Origin: CAKVLS01 sp045651685 | Lineage (GTDB): Bacteria; Bacillota; Clostridia; Christensenellales; UBA1242 | Direction of reading: 5' to 3' | DNA: 64,000 nt | Assembly: GCA_045651685.1 (NCBI GenBank) | Contig: JAZRSV010000027.1 | Coordinates: 1-64,000 of the forward strand | Shown: positions 61,738-64,000 of the stretch, one piece after another | How positions within the stretch are numbered: the stretch's first letter is position 1 | Layout: each line of letters opens with the position of its first letter | Translations under genes and position numbers: made by a program | The notes under the pieces: model-generated | What the model was told of the DNA's origin: nothing | Seen by the model: only the letters and a program-made list of their open reading frames with translations | Databases searched by the model: none

Positions 61738-62070
61738 ATGCCAAGTTTATCAAAAAAAACAAAAAGTAAAAAGTCAATTTTGGAGCCTAATATAAGTCAA
61801 GACGAAGTGATAAAACAAGCTTTGTATAAAAAAGCTATGGGTTATATCAGTCAAGAAATTATAGAAGAATATGTCACCGAAGATAGCGAGCTTATTTTGT
61901 CCAAACGCAAAGTCACCAGCAAAGAAGTTCCACCTGACATACCAGCAGTAAAAACTCTTATAGAGATGCTCGGTGCCAAAGATGACATAACCAACATGAC
62001 CGACGAAGAGTTGTTGCAAGAAAGGCAAAAACTTTTACAGTTATTGCAAAAGGAAAACGAAGATGGATAA
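61738..62070 (+). CDS. small terminase-like phage protein
   Basis: 110 aa. A basic N-terminus is followed by a helical region (ALYKKAMGYISQEIIEEYV) and KVTSKEVPPDIPAVKTLIEML, a pattern I associate with small helix-turn-helix phage proteins, including terminase small subunits, of Firmicutes phages. A Glu/Gln-rich helix ends it. It lies between terL and the portal gene. RBS AAAGGGAG. Function not proven. Confidence 0.6.
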   Translation: MPSLSKKTKSKKSILEPNISQDEVIKQALYKKAMGYISQEIIEEYVTEDSELILSKRKVTSKEVPPDIPAVKTLIEMLGAKDDITNMTDEELLQERQKLLQLLQKENEDG

Positions 62071-62230
62071 ATGTATTTTATGCAATGCACCTGGCACAAA
62101 AATATATGCAAGTTCAAAACACATAATTTTGTGCAAAACTTGTAGCAAAAAGTTATATCAAAGTTTGGCAAAAAACATCGTGCCAAAAAGTCCTACAAAT
62201 ATTTTTCTCAACACAAAAAAGGAATTTTAA
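62063..62230 (+). CDS. zinc-ribbon-like small phage protein
   Basis: 55 aa. Two Cys pairs (MDKCILCNAPG and LCKTC) 17 residues apart form a likely zinc-binding site. The ATG follows AAAAGGAAAACGAAG and overlaps the end of the preceding gene by 8 nt, and the portal gene begins 1 nt after the stop, so all three are coupled. Function unknown. Confidence 0.7.
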   Translation: MDKCILCNAPGTKIYASSKHIILCKTCSKKLYQSLAKNIVPKSPTNIFLNTKKEF

Positions 62231-62231
62231 C

Positions 62232-64000
62232 ATGCAAAAAAAATTACAACAAAAACAAGACCAAATTATAAAAAATCTAATTCAAGAAGTACAAAATGAC
62301 TTCAAAAATCGTCAAGCAGAACGCAAAAATTTTGAAGCACAATGGCGACTAAATAGCAACTTTCTTATGGGCAATCAGTATTGTGCAATTAACAATCTAA
62401 ACGAAGTAGAAGATTACCAAAAACAATATTTTTGGCAAGAGAGAGAAGTTTTTAATCATATTGCACCTTTGTACGAAGCTCGCTTTGCCAAGCTTGCTAG
62501 AGTTAGGCCAAAGATGAAGGTAGTGCCTACAAGCACTCAAGAAAACGATATAAAAACAGCAAAAATGAGCAAAGACATTATCGAAAGTGTTTATCAAAAG
62601 CTAAATCTTACTCACATCATACAAGAAGTGACCAAATGGAGCGAGATATGTGGTACTGGTTTTTACAAAATTTTGTGGAACAATCTAGGTGGTAGAATTA
62701 TTGCTAGAGACAAAAATTCGCAACCAGTATACGAAGGAGAAGTTCAAGTAGTTGCCGTGCCACCATATGAGATTTTTCCAGAAAGTAGCTGTAGTAGTGA
62801 TATATCTGATTGTGCAAGTATTATTCATGCCAAGGCGTATAATGTCCAAACTATAAAAAACATCTGGGGCGTAGATGTTATGCCAGAAGATATAGATGTA
62901 TTTTCTTTAGACAACTCGCAAGTTGCCGGTGGTCTAGGGTACAAATCTACTACTGTAAAGGTAGTAAATAGTATTAAACCAAATCACGCTATTGTTATCG
63001 AAAAGTACGAAGCACCTACAACAAAATACCCTAACGGCAGATTGATTATTGTATGTCAAGATAAGTTATTACATCTTGATGAGTTGCCTTTTGTTAACGA
63101 AGCAGATAACAAAAGAGGTTATCCATTTGTTAGACAAATATCTAACGAGCAAGCTGGATGTTTTTGGGGTGTTAGCATCATCGAAAGAGTTATACCTGTA
63201 CAAAGAGCTTACAATGCAGTAAAAAACCGCAAACACGAATTTCTTAATAGATTGTCTATGGGTATATTAACAGTAGAAGATGGCTCTGTAGATACTGACA
63301 ACTTGGAGATAGAAGGTCTATCACCAGGCAAAGTTTTGGTTTATAGGCAAGGATCTAATCCACCTAGCATTATGACAGATAGCTCTGTACCAGCAGATTT
63401 TACTACCGAAGAACAACGCCTATTAGATGAGTTTGCAGAGATAAGTGGTGTTAGCGAAATTATGCGCAACAACTCTGTCACTGCAAGCAACTTAAGTGGT
63501 ATTGCATTGCAACTTTTGATAGAACAAGATGATGCAAGACTTACTGCAACTGCAGACAATATCAAAAACGCAGTAAAGGGTGTGGCAAAACATGTTTTAA
63601 GACTATACAAACAGTTTGCTACAACTCCAAGATTGGGCAAGTTGTCTAACGATGAGGGCGGCGTAGATATGTTTTATTTTATAAATAATGACATCTCTAG
63701 CGAAGATATAACTTTCGAAACCGAAAACGAAATTGGCGAAACTTTAGCTCAAAAACGCAGTATGATTTTTGAACTATTAAACGCCGGTTTGCTTAATGAC
63801 GAAGATGGCAAAATGTCTAATTCTACTAGACACAAAGTGCTAGAATTGTTGGGTTTTGGTATTTGGGAAAATAGCGTAGATCTAAAAACCCTTCAAATCA
63901 AATACGCCGACAAAGAAAATCTTATGTTAATTAACACTCCAAAACTTGTCGAAGTGACCGAGATTGATGACCATTTGCTACATATCAACGAACATATCGG
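62232..64000 (+). CDS. phage portal protein (partial, runs off the window)
   Basis: At least 589 aa; open to the right edge. N-terminal helices (EAQWRLNSNFLMGNQY) lead into VRPKMKVVPTS, the stem-like region with CGTGFYKILW and PYEIFPES, RGYPFVRQISNEQAGCFWGVSIIERV and VSEIMRNNS followed by GIALQLLIEQDD. These match P22-like/DUF portal proteins that form the dodecameric DNA gate in the capsid and dock the terminase. RBS AAGGA lies 10 nt before the ATG. Last gene visible in the packaging module. Confidence 0.88.
   Translation, partial: MQKKLQQKQDQIIKNLIQEVQNDFKNRQAERKNFEAQWRLNSNFLMGNQYCAINNLNEVEDYQKQYFWQEREVFNHIAPLYEARFAKLARVRPKMKVVPTSTQENDIKTAKMSKDIIESVYQKLNLTHIIQEVTKWSEICGTGFYKILWNNLGGRIIARDKNSQPVYEGEVQVVAVPPYEIFPESSCSSDISDCASIIHAKAYNVQTIKNIWGVDVMPEDIDVFSLDNSQVAGGLGYKSTTVKVVNSIKPNHAIVIEKYEAPTTKYPNGRLIIVCQDKLLHLDELPFVNEADNKRGYPFVRQISNEQAGCFWGVSIIERVIPVQRAYNAVKNRKHEFLNRLSMGILTVEDGSVDTDNLEIEGLSPGKVLVYRQGSNPPSIMTDSSVPADFTTEEQRLLDEFAEISGVSEIMRNNSVTASNLSGIALQLLIEQDDARLTATADNIKNAVKGVAKHVLRLYKQFATTPRLGKLSNDEGGVDMFYFINNDISSEDITFETENEIGETLAQKRSMIFELLNAGLLNDEDGKMSNSTRHKVLELLGFGIWENSVDLKTLQIKYADKENLMLINTPKLVEVTEIDDHLLHINEHI

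Noticed and set aside
58913..64000. Complete prophage
   Set aside because: Only a regulator and the first packaging genes are visible and no integrase or attachment site is present; I describe it as a phage module running off the edge.

Overview
The window looks like bacterial chromosome from a low-GC, Gram-positive (Firmicutes, Clostridia-like) organism. The evidence is the strongly A/T-rich sequence, AGGAG-type ribosome binding sites, a ctsR-clpC heat-shock operon, CsoR, DegV, YhbY, RsfS, a PdaB-like deacetylase and Gram-positive style MurF/Ddl/MurG. I cannot assign a genus; an uncultured gut Clostridia lineage is my inference. All 53 complete genes end in TAA (40) or TAG (13), none in TGA, and TGG is the Trp codon.

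Layout. 0.1-7.1 kb: a translationally coupled three-gene operon for secreted, ConA-like and Ig-like surface proteins plus a TIM-barrel glycosidase-like protein. 7.1-13.7 kb: accessory genes (esterase, Nudix hydrolase, a two-gene HipA-like kinase unit split into kinase and HipS-like parts, tRNA-Leu, a membrane protein, a lipoprotein, an SDR, an S51 peptidase). 13.8-16.3 kb: CsoR repressor and a P1B metal ATPase with a Cys-rich N-terminus, behind a palindromic operator. 16.3-34.6 kb: mostly housekeeping (polA, lysS, degV, dinB with a LexA-like box, ctsR-clpC without mcsAB, hpf, a serine-palmitoyltransferase-like enzyme, nth, obg, yhbY), with an orphan degenerate ABC ATPase and a cytosolic subtilase. 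34.6-46.3 kb: rsfS, PAP2 phosphatase, the t6A genes tsaE-tsaB with rimI, an alpha/beta hydrolase, a membrane-anchored MurF, Ddl, a short HTH regulator, a divergent GH95-like protein and MurG. 46.4-53.4 kb: a type IIA topoisomerase pair whose A subunit has a ~275-residue acidic N-terminal extension, then a PdaB-like deacetylase and a double-OB SSB-like protein. 53.4-58.5 kb: a 1074-aa DUF4116-repeat protein and a secreted propeller/SH3 membrane protein. 58.6-64.0 kb: a phage packaging module (sigma-region-4-like regulator, large terminase, small terminase-like protein, zinc-ribbon protein, portal) running off the right edge, with an SH3 membrane protein on the opposite strand inside it.

How it fits together. 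Cell-envelope work recurs: the surface operon, MurF/Ddl/MurG, PAP2, PdaB and the SH3 proteins. Stress and DNA-damage control is visible as CtsR and LexA-like operators. The best candidates for something undescribed are the reversed-order split HipA kinase unit, the acidic extension on the topoisomerase A subunit, the phage-module entry with its inverted-repeat promoter and flanking SH3 membrane proteins, and the complete absence of TGA stops. No CRISPR array, insertion sequence or integrase was seen.
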